From Prochlorococcus marinus str. MIT 9215 (GTDB lineage: Bacteria > Cyanobacteriota > Cyanobacteriia > PCC-6307 > Cyanobiaceae): a DNA stretch of 8,339 bases. The translations under genes and the position numbers were made by a program. Numbering within the stretch: the first letter of the stretch is position 1; each line of letters opens with the position of its first letter. The notes beneath the pieces were generated by a model, which was not told where the DNA came from, searched no databases, and worked only from the letters and a program-made list of their open reading frames with translations. The stretch lies in contig CATBLW010000117.1 of the NCBI GenBank assembly GCA_949486985.1, positions 1 through 8,339 of the forward strand, in the 5' to 3' direction. This document shows, piece by piece, positions 1 through 5,164 of the stretch.

Positions 1-1
1 A

Positions 2-100
2 GAGCTAGAAGGCAATCTGGTGGCGGCCATCGGCAAGGTGTTGTTTGGCTTCCTAACCAAGCGTCAGCGCTCCGGCAGCACAGAGGGTGCGGCCGCCTGA
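2..100 (+). CDS. C-terminal end of an unidentified protein (partial at left edge)
   Basis: An open frame enters from the left edge and stops at TGA 98-100, giving 32 residues. The tail has a hydrophobic stretch (LVAAIGKVLFGFL), then a basic TKRQR segment and a small-residue end (GSTEGAAA). I do not recognise the family from so little. Its strand and its place 41 nt before the cpeS-like gene suggest membership of the same phycobilisome cluster, so a lyase, linker or conserved cluster gene is possible, but this is inference from position only. The frame that continues into the cpeS-like gene is also open here, so the choice of frame rests on the natural stop just before the next gene. Confidence 0.5.
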   Translation, partial: ELEGNLVAAIGKVLFGFLTKRQRSGSTEGAAA

Positions 101-141
101 TTTTGCAGGATCTTCGCTTGATTGAGCCCGGCACAAGCTCC

Positions 142-765
142 ATGTCAAACCTGATCACGCCACCAACAATGGCGGAGTTCCTGGCTGCGAGCCAAGGAAT
201 CTGGCTAACCCGACGCGTCATTCATCATCTTGACCACCAAGATGATGAAGCAGGCGATTCAAATTTGGTCATTGAGCCCTTTGGCGTCAATGACGACGCT
301 GTTCAAACGATCTGCTTGGCACTAGGAATCAATAGCGAAGATGCTGCTGGCGGCGCCCGTTTCTGGTGGGAAAGCAATCTCAAAGAAGAGGTTCGTAATG
401 ACGATTACGCCGCTGTGCTCATTGATGTTCCCAATCGAGAGAATCCCCAACAAGGCTTCTTACTAAGAGACGTGGGCTATGTCGAGAAACAATCGGTGAT
501 TAGCACCTATTCCTTTGCAAGCGATGGAGTCCTAACGATGACCACCAGATACGACACCAACGTTGGTATCGAACGCTGCTGGTTTGTTAGCGATAATGTG
601 CGAATGCGGGTCAGTTCAGTGCAGTGTCTCGATGGGGTATCAATGACCACCTATTGCACAGAACTTCGTTGCCCAAGCAACGATGACATCCTTGCCTTAA
701 GAGAACAGTCTCAAGATTTATTGAAGGTCTCCACGTCGACTTCAGAAAGCGAGGGTCAATCCTGA
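142..765 (+). CDS. cpeS: CpeS/CpcS-family phycobiliprotein bilin lyase
   Basis: A 207-residue protein of the S-type bilin lyase family. Its members fold as a lipocalin-like barrel and attach phycobilins to the central cysteine (Cys82-type site) of phycobiliprotein subunits. Family features visible here are the N-terminal F-x-A-S-x-G-I-W-x-x-R-R-x-x-H-H-L pattern (residues 13-30), D-S-N-L-V-I-E-P (39-46), G-G-A-R-F-W-W (70-76), the G-F-L-L-R-D-x-G-Y strand (105-113), and the I-E-R-C-W-F...M-R-V-S-S-V and T-T-Y-C-T-E-L-R core (143-176). The length is normal. I chose ATG 142 over an upstream TTG at 103 because similarity begins after it; neither has a good Shine-Dalgarno. The stop abuts pebA, so lyase and PEB synthesis appear co-expressed. 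Next to pebAB the PEB lyase CpeS, acting on phycoerythrin beta Cys82, is the likeliest identity. A CpeU- or CpcS-like paralogue is the alternative. Confidence 0.85.
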   Translation: MSNLITPPTMAEFLAASQGIWLTRRVIHHLDHQDDEAGDSNLVIEPFGVNDDAVQTICLALGINSEDAAGGARFWWESNLKEEVRNDDYAAVLIDVPNRENPQQGFLLRDVGYVEKQSVISTYSFASDGVLTMTTRYDTNVGIERCWFVSDNVRMRVSSVQCLDGVSMTTYCTELRCPSNDDILALREQSQDLLKVSTSTSESEGQS

Positions 766-1482
766 ATGTTCGATCCCTTCCTCTCTGAACTCACGACCAG
801 CCTTGAACAACGAGGCGGGCAGACAGTCGAAGTTCCTGAAGGCCTTGCTGAATGCCAATCCGCCAAAAACAAAAGCACCATTAAGAGTTGGCTCTGGCAA
901 GTTCCTGGCTTCAGACGCTGGCGCGTCACCAGGCTTGATGCCGGGGAGTCGCTTCAAGTTCTCAACTCTGTGGCCTATCCGGACTACAACCACGATCACC
1001 CACTGATGGGAGTCGATCTGCTTTGGTTTGGTGCCCGCAAAAAGCTTGTCGCCGTTCTGGACTTTCAACCTCTTAAGCAAGACCAGGCTTATTTAGATCG
1101 CCATTTTCAAGGCCTGAAATCACTGAATGCTCAATTCCCAGATCTCAACGGTGAGGAAACGATGCGTTCCTTCGACCCCAATCAATATTTCTCACCATGG
1201 CTGTTGTTCTGTCGAGGAGGCGCCGAGCAAGCCAATCAATCACTCCCGGAAGCATTCTCTGCTTTCCTAAACTGCTACTGGGATTTGCATGATCAGGCCA
1301 GCCAACAACCATCGATGATGTCCAGCGACGAGGTCAAAAACCTGCAGGTCGCTTATGACATTTACAGCGCCGAAAGAGATCCGGCCCATGGACTGTTTAC
1401 AAGCCACTTCGGCAAGAGCTGGTCGGATCGTTTCCTTCAAGATTTCCTATTCCCCGCCAGCTCTCAGTCGACCTCTAACTGA
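766..1482 (+). CDS. pebA: 15,16-dihydrobiliverdin:ferredoxin oxidoreductase PebA
   Basis: A 238-residue ferredoxin-dependent bilin reductase. PebA reduces the C15-C16 bridge of biliverdin IX-alpha to 15,16-dihydrobiliverdin, the first of two steps to phycoerythrobilin, in the cytoplasm. The family core is visible: N-S-V-A-Y-P (67-72), then P-L-M-G-V-D-L-L-W-F-G (79-89). Asp84 in this motif matches the catalytic Asp84 described for PebA. It continues with V-L-D-F-Q-P-L (97-103), Y-F-S-P-W-L (141-146) and the C-terminal S-A-E-R-D-P-A-H-G-L-F segment. The alternatives are PebB, which has G-A-D-L at this site and is the next gene, and PcyA, which has a different motif set. ATG 766 directly follows the cpeS-like stop, with a weak GAGG at 751-754; the two are probably translationally coupled. 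The product intermediate is known in this pathway to be passed directly to PebB. Confidence 0.95.
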   Translation: MFDPFLSELTTSLEQRGGQTVEVPEGLAECQSAKNKSTIKSWLWQVPGFRRWRVTRLDAGESLQVLNSVAYPDYNHDHPLMGVDLLWFGARKKLVAVLDFQPLKQDQAYLDRHFQGLKSLNAQFPDLNGEETMRSFDPNQYFSPWLLFCRGGAEQANQSLPEAFSAFLNCYWDLHDQASQQPSMMSSDEVKNLQVAYDIYSAERDPAHGLFTSHFGKSWSDRFLQDFLFPASSQSTSN

Positions 1483-1503
1483 GGCAGAGCCACTTCTTAA
1501 ACA

Positions 1504-2277
1504 ATGAGCTTGAAGCGCACCAACAGCCTGGAACCTGTGTCGATTGCCAACTGGCGATGGCAACCCTTCCTCGATCACGCCATTAAGGCTCTGGAAACGT
1601 TCAACCCAGAGCCTTATCCAGTCGCCGATCAATATCTCGAGCGCAAAGGCAGTGCAGGTTCGAAAGCAAACTCCATAGCCGTAACAACTGCCACCTGGGC
1701 CTGCAAAACCAAAAAACTGAGGCAAGTTCGCGCGGCATGTGTGGAAGCCGGGCAAGGAGCCTCCGTGCTCAATTTTGTGATCAACCCTTTCCACACTTAC
1801 GACTTGCCATTTTTTGGGGCCGACCTCGTCACCCTGCCCTCTGGACACCTCTTGGCACTCGACCTTCAACCGGCGATCAAAGAAGATCCTGTTCATACCA
1901 AGCCGGTTTGGGAACGACTGCTGCCTTTGTATGAGCAGTGGAAACAACGCCTTCCTGATGGTGGCCCCATCCCTGATGAAGCCAAGCCTTACTTCTCTCC
2001 AGGCTTTCTTTGGACGCGAATTCCTCTAGGCCCAGAAGGAGATCAGCTCGTTGAAGATGTGATCCAACCAGCCTTCAAGGACTATCTGAGCCTCTACATC
2101 GATTTGGTCATGGCAGCAGAAGAGACCAATGAGGATCGTGCCCAGCTTTTACTTCAAGGCCAAAAGCGCTACATGACATACCGCGCCGAGAAGGACCCTG
2201 CACGAGGCATGCTCAGTCGCTTCCACGGCAGCGAATGGACTGAGGCTTATATCCACGAAGTGCTCTTTGATCTCTGA
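1504..2277 (+). CDS. pebB: Phycoerythrobilin:ferredoxin oxidoreductase PebB
   Basis: A 257-residue second ferredoxin-dependent bilin reductase. PebB converts 15,16-dihydrobiliverdin to 3Z-phycoerythrobilin by reducing the A-ring vinyl system. Visible family features are the S-V-L-N-F-V-I-N-P motif (87-95), the F-F-G-A-D-L-V-T-L-P-S-G-H segment (103-115) with Asp107 at the catalytic position, L-A-L-D-L-Q-P (117-123), Y-F-S-P-G-F-L-W (163-170), and the C-terminal R-A-E-K-D-P-A-R-G-M-L segment (227-237). The length fits PebB, which is slightly longer than PebA. It follows pebA after 21 nt in the same operon. There is no close Shine-Dalgarno; ATG 1504 is the first good start. No clear intrinsic terminator follows, so read-through into rpcB is possible. 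The presence of pebAB implies a phycoerythrin-bearing strain. Confidence 0.95.
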   Translation: MSLKRTNSLEPVSIANWRWQPFLDHAIKALETFNPEPYPVADQYLERKGSAGSKANSIAVTTATWACKTKKLRQVRAACVEAGQGASVLNFVINPFHTYDLPFFGADLVTLPSGHLLALDLQPAIKEDPVHTKPVWERLLPLYEQWKQRLPDGGPIPDEAKPYFSPGFLWTRIPLGPEGDQLVEDVIQPAFKDYLSLYIDLVMAAEETNEDRAQLLLQGQKRYMTYRAEKDPARGMLSRFHGSEWTEAYIHEVLFDL

Positions 2278-2451
2278 AGAATCCTGCTGAACAAGCCCGC
2301 ACCAAAACTGGCTTCTGAGCAACCTGGCCAAGGCTGATTAAACATTGTGAACACGCTTTGAGAGGCACCTTGGCTGTTGGTACAGAATCCCTGCAGACGG
2401 GATGAGTAAATCTTCCCGGCCTTTCAAATCCACGTCTAGAGCTTTTCCTCA

Positions 2452-2478
2452 AGACTTAAAGATCACAGGAGACTTAAA
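2452..2478 (+). repeat. 9-bp direct repeat AGACTTAAA flanking the rpcB Shine-Dalgarno
   Basis: AGACTTAAA occurs at 2452-2460 and again at 2470-2478, an 18-nt period, with the AGGAG ribosome binding site between and overlapping the second copy by two bases. The second copy ends directly at the rpcB ATG. This is seen directly. Any role in translation control or binding of a factor is inference. Confidence 0.6.
2467..2471 (+). promoter_or_regulatory. Shine-Dalgarno of rpcB
   Basis: AGGAG lies 7 nt before ATG 2479. It is the clearest ribosome binding site in the rod operon and fixes the rpcB start. It sits between two copies of AGACTTAAA. Confidence 0.8.
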
Positions 2479-2997
2479 ATGTTCGACGCCTTCACCAAGG
2501 TTGTCGCCCAAGCCGACGCGCGGGGCCAATTTATGAACGCAGGCGAGATCGATGCGCTTGCCGCAATGGTCGCTGATGGCAACAAGCGCCTCGACGCTGT
2601 TAACCGTATTGCAAGCAATGCTTCCGCAATCGTTGCAAACGCTGGTCGCGAACTCTTCAACCAACAGCCAGCCCTGATCTCCCCAGGCGGCAACGCTTAT
2701 ACCAACCGTCGCATGGCAGCTTGCCTGCGCGACATGGAAATCATTCTCCGTTACGTCACCTACTCAATCTTCACTGGTGACGCTTCCGTGCTTGAAGATC
2801 GCTGCCTGAATGGCCTGCGCGAAACCTACCTTGCACTTGGCACTCCTGGCACCTCTGTTGCTGCTTCAGTGAAGCTCATGAAGGATGCTGCTATCTCCGT
2901 CGTTAATGATCGCGGTGGAATTACCTCTGGCGAATGCACCTCACTGATCAGTGAGATCGGCACCTACTTCGACCGCGCTGCTGCAGCTGTGGCCTGA
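2479..2997 (+). CDS. rpcB: Phycocyanin beta subunit (R-phycocyanin type)
   Basis: A 172-residue phycobiliprotein beta chain, the usual length for phycocyanin beta. It pairs with RpcA into (alpha-beta) hexamers of phycobilisome rods on the thylakoid surface. It starts M-F-D-A-F-T-K-V-V-A-Q-A-D-A-R-G, the standard beta-chain opening. The bilin cysteines are exactly placed: Cys82 in M-A-A-C-L-R-D and Cys153 in S-G-E-C-T-S. Asn72 in G-G-N-A-Y is the residue methylated in phycocyanin beta chains. The third cysteine, Cys109, is common in the family. The single insertion-free length and these motifs separate it from phycoerythrin beta and allophycocyanin beta. The symbol rpcB rather than cpcB is inferred from pebAB and the downstream E/F lyase in a PEB-making strain; sequence alone does not say which bilin is bound at each site. 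Confidence 0.96.
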   Translation: MFDAFTKVVAQADARGQFMNAGEIDALAAMVADGNKRLDAVNRIASNASAIVANAGRELFNQQPALISPGGNAYTNRRMAACLRDMEIILRYVTYSIFTGDASVLEDRCLNGLRETYLALGTPGTSVAASVKLMKDAAISVVNDRGGITSGECTSLISEIGTYFDRAAAAVA

Positions 2998-3001
2998 GGG
3001 C

Positions 3002-3015
3002 GTTTTCTTTAAAAC
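3002..3015 (+). other. Small AT-rich hairpin between rpcB and rpcA
   Basis: GTTTT-CTTT-AAAAC forms a 5-bp stem with a 4-nt loop just after the rpcB stop. The stem is weak and has no following T run, so it is not a terminator. It may help set the 3' end or processing of the dicistronic message. It could be chance. Confidence 0.3.
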
Positions 3016-3048
3016 CTCAACGCATTCTCCTTCCATCTTTTCAACATC

Positions 3049-3537
3049 ATGAAGACCCCTCTTACCGAAGCTGTATCAGCAGCTGATTCTCAAGGACGTT
3101 TCCTCAGCAACACCGAAATTCAAAGCGCTTCAGGCCGGTTTAACCGTGCTTCTGCAGGCCTTGAGGCTGCCAAAGCTCTAACAGCTAAGGCTGATTCCCT
3201 CGTGAATGGTGCGGCTCAGGCTGTCTACACCAAGTTCCCCTACACCACTCAGATGCAGGGAGCTAACTACGCTGGCGATGCTCGTGGCAAAGAGAAGTGT
3301 GCCCGCGACATCGGCTACTACCTCCGTATGGTCACCTACTGCCTCGTTGCAGGTGGAACCGGCCCTATGGACGACTACCTGATTGCTGGTCTCGACGAAA
3401 TCAACCGCACTTTTGAGCTTTCACCTTCTTGGTATGTGAATGCCCTTCAGTACATCAAGTCGAACCATGGCCTTTCAGGTGACGCCGGCACCGAAGCCAA
3501 CAGCTACCTCGATTACGCCATCAACGCGCTGATCTGA
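3049..3537 (+). CDS. rpcA: Phycocyanin alpha subunit (R-phycocyanin type)
   Basis: A 162-residue phycobiliprotein alpha chain, the standard phycocyanin alpha length. It opens M-K-T-P-L-T-E-A-V-S-A-A-D-S-Q-G-R-F-L-S, as phycocyanin alpha chains do. The single bilin site Cys84 is in K-C-A-R-D-I-G-Y-Y-L-R, with Asp87 placed to hold the tetrapyrrole nitrogens. It ends Y-L-D-Y-A-I-N-A-L. It lies 51 nt after rpcB in the usual beta-alpha order. The leader before ATG 3049 is pyrimidine-rich and has no Shine-Dalgarno, unlike rpcB. The downstream rpcE-rpcF pair is of the type that loads and sometimes isomerises the bilin at this Cys84. Which bilin sits there (phycocyanobilin, PEB or phycourobilin) depends on that lyase and cannot be read from RpcA itself. 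Confidence 0.96.
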   Translation: MKTPLTEAVSAADSQGRFLSNTEIQSASGRFNRASAGLEAAKALTAKADSLVNGAAQAVYTKFPYTTQMQGANYAGDARGKEKCARDIGYYLRMVTYCLVAGGTGPMDDYLIAGLDEINRTFELSPSWYVNALQYIKSNHGLSGDAGTEANSYLDYAINALI

Positions 3538-3559
3538 TTTCAGTCAACACGACTGAAAT
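3537..3559 (+). other. 9-bp perfect hairpin beginning at the rpcA stop codon
   Basis: ATTTCAGTC (3537-3545), loop AACAC, GACTGAAAT (3551-3559) form a perfect 9-bp stem. The left arm begins with the last base of the rpcA TGA. No T run follows, and a separate strong terminator begins 9 nt later. It probably caps and protects the 3' end of the abundant rpcBA message against exonucleases, which is inference. Confidence 0.65.
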
Positions 3560-3567
3560 TCAACCCG

Positions 3568-3592
3568 AAGGCCCCACTAAGGGGCCTTTTTT
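3568..3592 (+). terminator. Intrinsic terminator of rpcBA
   Basis: AAGGCCCC (3568-3575), loop ACTAA, GGGGCCTT (3581-3588) give an 8-bp GC-rich stem running into a six-T tract (3587-3592). This is a textbook Rho-independent terminator on the + strand. It separates the highly expressed phycocyanin pair from rpcE-rpcF, which should therefore have lower or independent expression. Confidence 0.93.
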
Positions 3593-3638
3593 ATGCCTGC
3601 CAATACTTGGCAAACATCTTCAGTATCGGCAGCAAATC

Positions 3639-3654
3639 TGCAAAGATCTCTGCA
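3639..3654 (+). promoter_or_regulatory. 16-bp near-palindrome upstream of rpcE (candidate operator)
   Basis: TGCAAAGATCTCTGCA is symmetric except for one base pair (position 5 against position 12). It also contains most of a tandem CTGCAAA repeat (3638-3644 and 3650-3656, 12-bp period). It sits in the short gap between the rpcBA terminator and the rpcE start, 20 nt before GTG 3675. A dimeric regulator site is plausible; no known consensus is recognised. Confidence 0.35.
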
Positions 3655-3674
3655 AATGTCCATCGTTTTCCACT

Positions 3675-4532
3675 GTGCAGGAGTCCAACACATCCCCGAC
3701 TGAGGGGACTCCCATCAGTGAGGGCGAAGCAATCGCTCGACTTCGGCAAACCGAGGACATGGCCAATCGCTACTACGCAGCCTGGTGGCTTGGTCGCATG
3801 CGCAGTCGCCATCCAGAAGCCGTTCCATTGCTATGCCAGGCACTGCATCGGATTTCATCTCTTGAGCCTGAAACCGGGCCTGAGAAAGGGCATGAAAAAG
3901 GGGTAGATGCAAAAGCGATCGCCATGAATGCAGCTCGAGCGCTTGGTCGGATGAATGCACAAGCCTCCATCCCCGATCTGCTCGACGTCCTCGACGCCGA
4001 TGACTACCGGCTTAGAGAAGTTGCCGCACAAGCACTGGGTGATCTCAAAGCCGCTGCTGCCGTTCCTGCTCTCACTAATCGGCTTGCCAGCGGAACAAAC
4101 GGCGCTGGCAAGCCAAGTTCAGAAGGGTCTCCTCAATTAAATGAGCCCTGCGAGGCCATGCTTGAAGCCTTGGGAGAAATCGGCAACTCATCAGCCGAAA
4201 TCATCGCCATCATCACTCCCTTTTCCAATCACGAAAGGCCCCTAATCAAAAGCGCGGCATGCCGAGCACTGCTCCAGCTCACAGAGGACAACAGCTGGGC
4301 CATGAGCATCGAAAAGCTACTCAATCATCCGCAACCCCTAGTACGACGTGGGGCTCTCATTGATCTCGGCGCAGTCGGCTGGCTACCTGCTCTTAAGGCC
4401 ATCAATGAAACGCAGGTTGAGAACAGTCTCAAGCTGATTGCCCTCAAAGGCCTTGCCGAGCACGGCAGACCGAGCAGGATGACGCCTACCCACAACATCC
4501 ATGTGCTTGAAGCCATGGATGCCTTGCTGTGA
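3675..4532 (+). CDS. rpcE: CpcE-type phycocyanin alpha-84 bilin lyase subunit
   Basis: A 285-residue HEAT-like (E/Z-type) repeat protein, the usual length of CpcE/RpcE. Together with the F subunit it attaches a bilin to Cys84 of phycocyanin alpha. The N-terminal family signature R-Y-Y-A-A-W-W-L-G (32-40) is present. Helical repeats follow around residues 80-135 (N-A-A-R-A-L-G-R-M; L-R-E-V-A-A-Q-A-L-G-D-L), 160-200 and 220-265 (V-R-R-G-A-L-I-D-L-G). A linker rich in G, S and P lies at 139-155. GTG 3675 is the only usable start in frame before the conserved region. It has no Shine-Dalgarno, and oddly an AGGAG (3679-3683) lies just inside the coding sequence. The gene follows the rpcBA terminator and overlaps rpcF. 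RpcE-type subunits in marine strains load PEB or phycocyanobilin. Two separate genes argue against the fused lyase-isomerase RpcG. Confidence 0.9.
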   Translation: MQESNTSPTEGTPISEGEAIARLRQTEDMANRYYAAWWLGRMRSRHPEAVPLLCQALHRISSLEPETGPEKGHEKGVDAKAIAMNAARALGRMNAQASIPDLLDVLDADDYRLREVAAQALGDLKAAAAVPALTNRLASGTNGAGKPSSEGSPQLNEPCEAMLEALGEIGNSSAEIIAIITPFSNHERPLIKSAACRALLQLTEDNSWAMSIEKLLNHPQPLVRRGALIDLGAVGWLPALKAINETQVENSLKLIALKGLAEHGRPSRMTPTHNIHVLEAMDALL

Positions 4533-5164
4533 TGTTGAAGCTCAACGATGCGATTGCCCAACTTGATCAAGCCAACAGCACAGAAGCCCTAATCGTGGCG
4601 ACCCGTCAGCTGGCAAGCCTGACCAACCTTGCTGCTGCACCCAAACTCATCGAAGTGCTGAGTTTCAACAATCCAGCGGCAGCATTGGTTGCCGTTGACG
4701 GGCTCATCGCACTTGGGCAAGAGGTGGTTCCAAGCATCTTGAGCAATCTCGATGCCCATAATTACGGTGCAAGAGCCTGGGCGATTCGTGTGTTAGCGGA
4801 TCTAGGAGACGTCCGTGGGATTACCGCTCTGATAGACGCCTTGCTCAACGACGTTGGCCCCAGCGTTCGAAGAACAGCTGCACGCGGCTTAGGAGATTTA
4901 CGCCTCAAAACAGAAACAGGCGATGGTCAAGAGCCATTAAACCGATGCATCCAAGCTCTACTCCAAGCGCGAAAGGATGGGGAATGGGTTGTGCGTTATG
5001 CAATTACCACTGGCCTAGAGCGACAGATTCAAAGCGGGCAACTCAGTTCAGCACTCAAATCTGAAGCCTATGGAGTTCTCGAGGAACTCGCGAGTGATCA
5101 AGAAGACACAAACGTGGTTCGGCAACGGGCCAAGCTGGCCCTACAACGCCTGACAGCCCCTTGA
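4532..5164 (+). CDS. rpcF: CpcF-type phycocyanin alpha-84 bilin lyase subunit
   Basis: A 210-residue E/Z HEAT-repeat protein, the size of CpcF/RpcF, forming a heterodimer with RpcE to load the bilin on RpcA Cys84. Repeat units with the pattern A-x-x-V-L-x-D-L-G and the family segment P-S-V-R-R-T-A-A-R-G-L-G-D-L are visible in the middle, with W-V-V-R-Y-A and V-V-R-Q-R-A-K-L-A-L-Q-R-L repeats toward the C-terminus. The start is either GTG 4529 (one extra residue) or ATG 4532. I prefer ATG, which shares one base with the rpcE stop in a TGATG junction, a classic translational coupling layout. Its own stop overlaps the next gene's TTG start in TTGA. The 1:1 partner proteins are thus expressed together. 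Confidence 0.9.
   Translation: MLKLNDAIAQLDQANSTEALIVATRQLASLTNLAAAPKLIEVLSFNNPAAALVAVDGLIALGQEVVPSILSNLDAHNYGARAWAIRVLADLGDVRGITALIDALLNDVGPSVRRTAARGLGDLRLKTETGDGQEPLNRCIQALLQARKDGEWVVRYAITTGLERQIQSGQLSSALKSEAYGVLEELASDQEDTNVVRQRAKLALQRLTAP

Larger units (their letters stand above)
2278..2478 (+). promoter_or_regulatory. Leader and probable promoter region of rpcBA
   Basis: A 201-nt gene-free stretch lies between pebB and the phycocyanin genes. A sigma70-like pair TTTGAG (2357-2362) and TACAGA (2381-2386), 18 nt apart, is one possible promoter, but the match is weak. A 7-bp inverted repeat GCCAAGG/CCTTGGC (2327-2333 and 2368-2374) overlaps the possible -35 region, and a 5-bp stem CGGGA/TCCCG sits at 2398-2418 downstream. 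No GC stem with a T run follows pebB, so no terminator is evident. Phycocyanin genes are normally among the most strongly transcribed genes in cyanobacteria, so a dedicated promoter here is expected. The exact site is not determined. Confidence 0.4.

Noticed and set aside
103..141. TTG start giving a 13-residue longer cpeS-like protein
   Set aside because: The extension has no family similarity, and ATG 142 sits right before the conserved region.
742..1080. Minus-strand open frame antisense to pebA
   Set aside because: It lies wholly opposite a firmly identified gene and has no family motifs.
1447..1947. Minus-strand open frame of 166 codons antisense to pebB
   Set aside because: Despite its length it shadows pebB, shows no domain, and has no independent context.
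2398..2418. CGGGA/TCCCG stem as terminator of pebB
   Set aside because: The stem is only 5 bp with an 11-nt loop and no T run, too weak to call.
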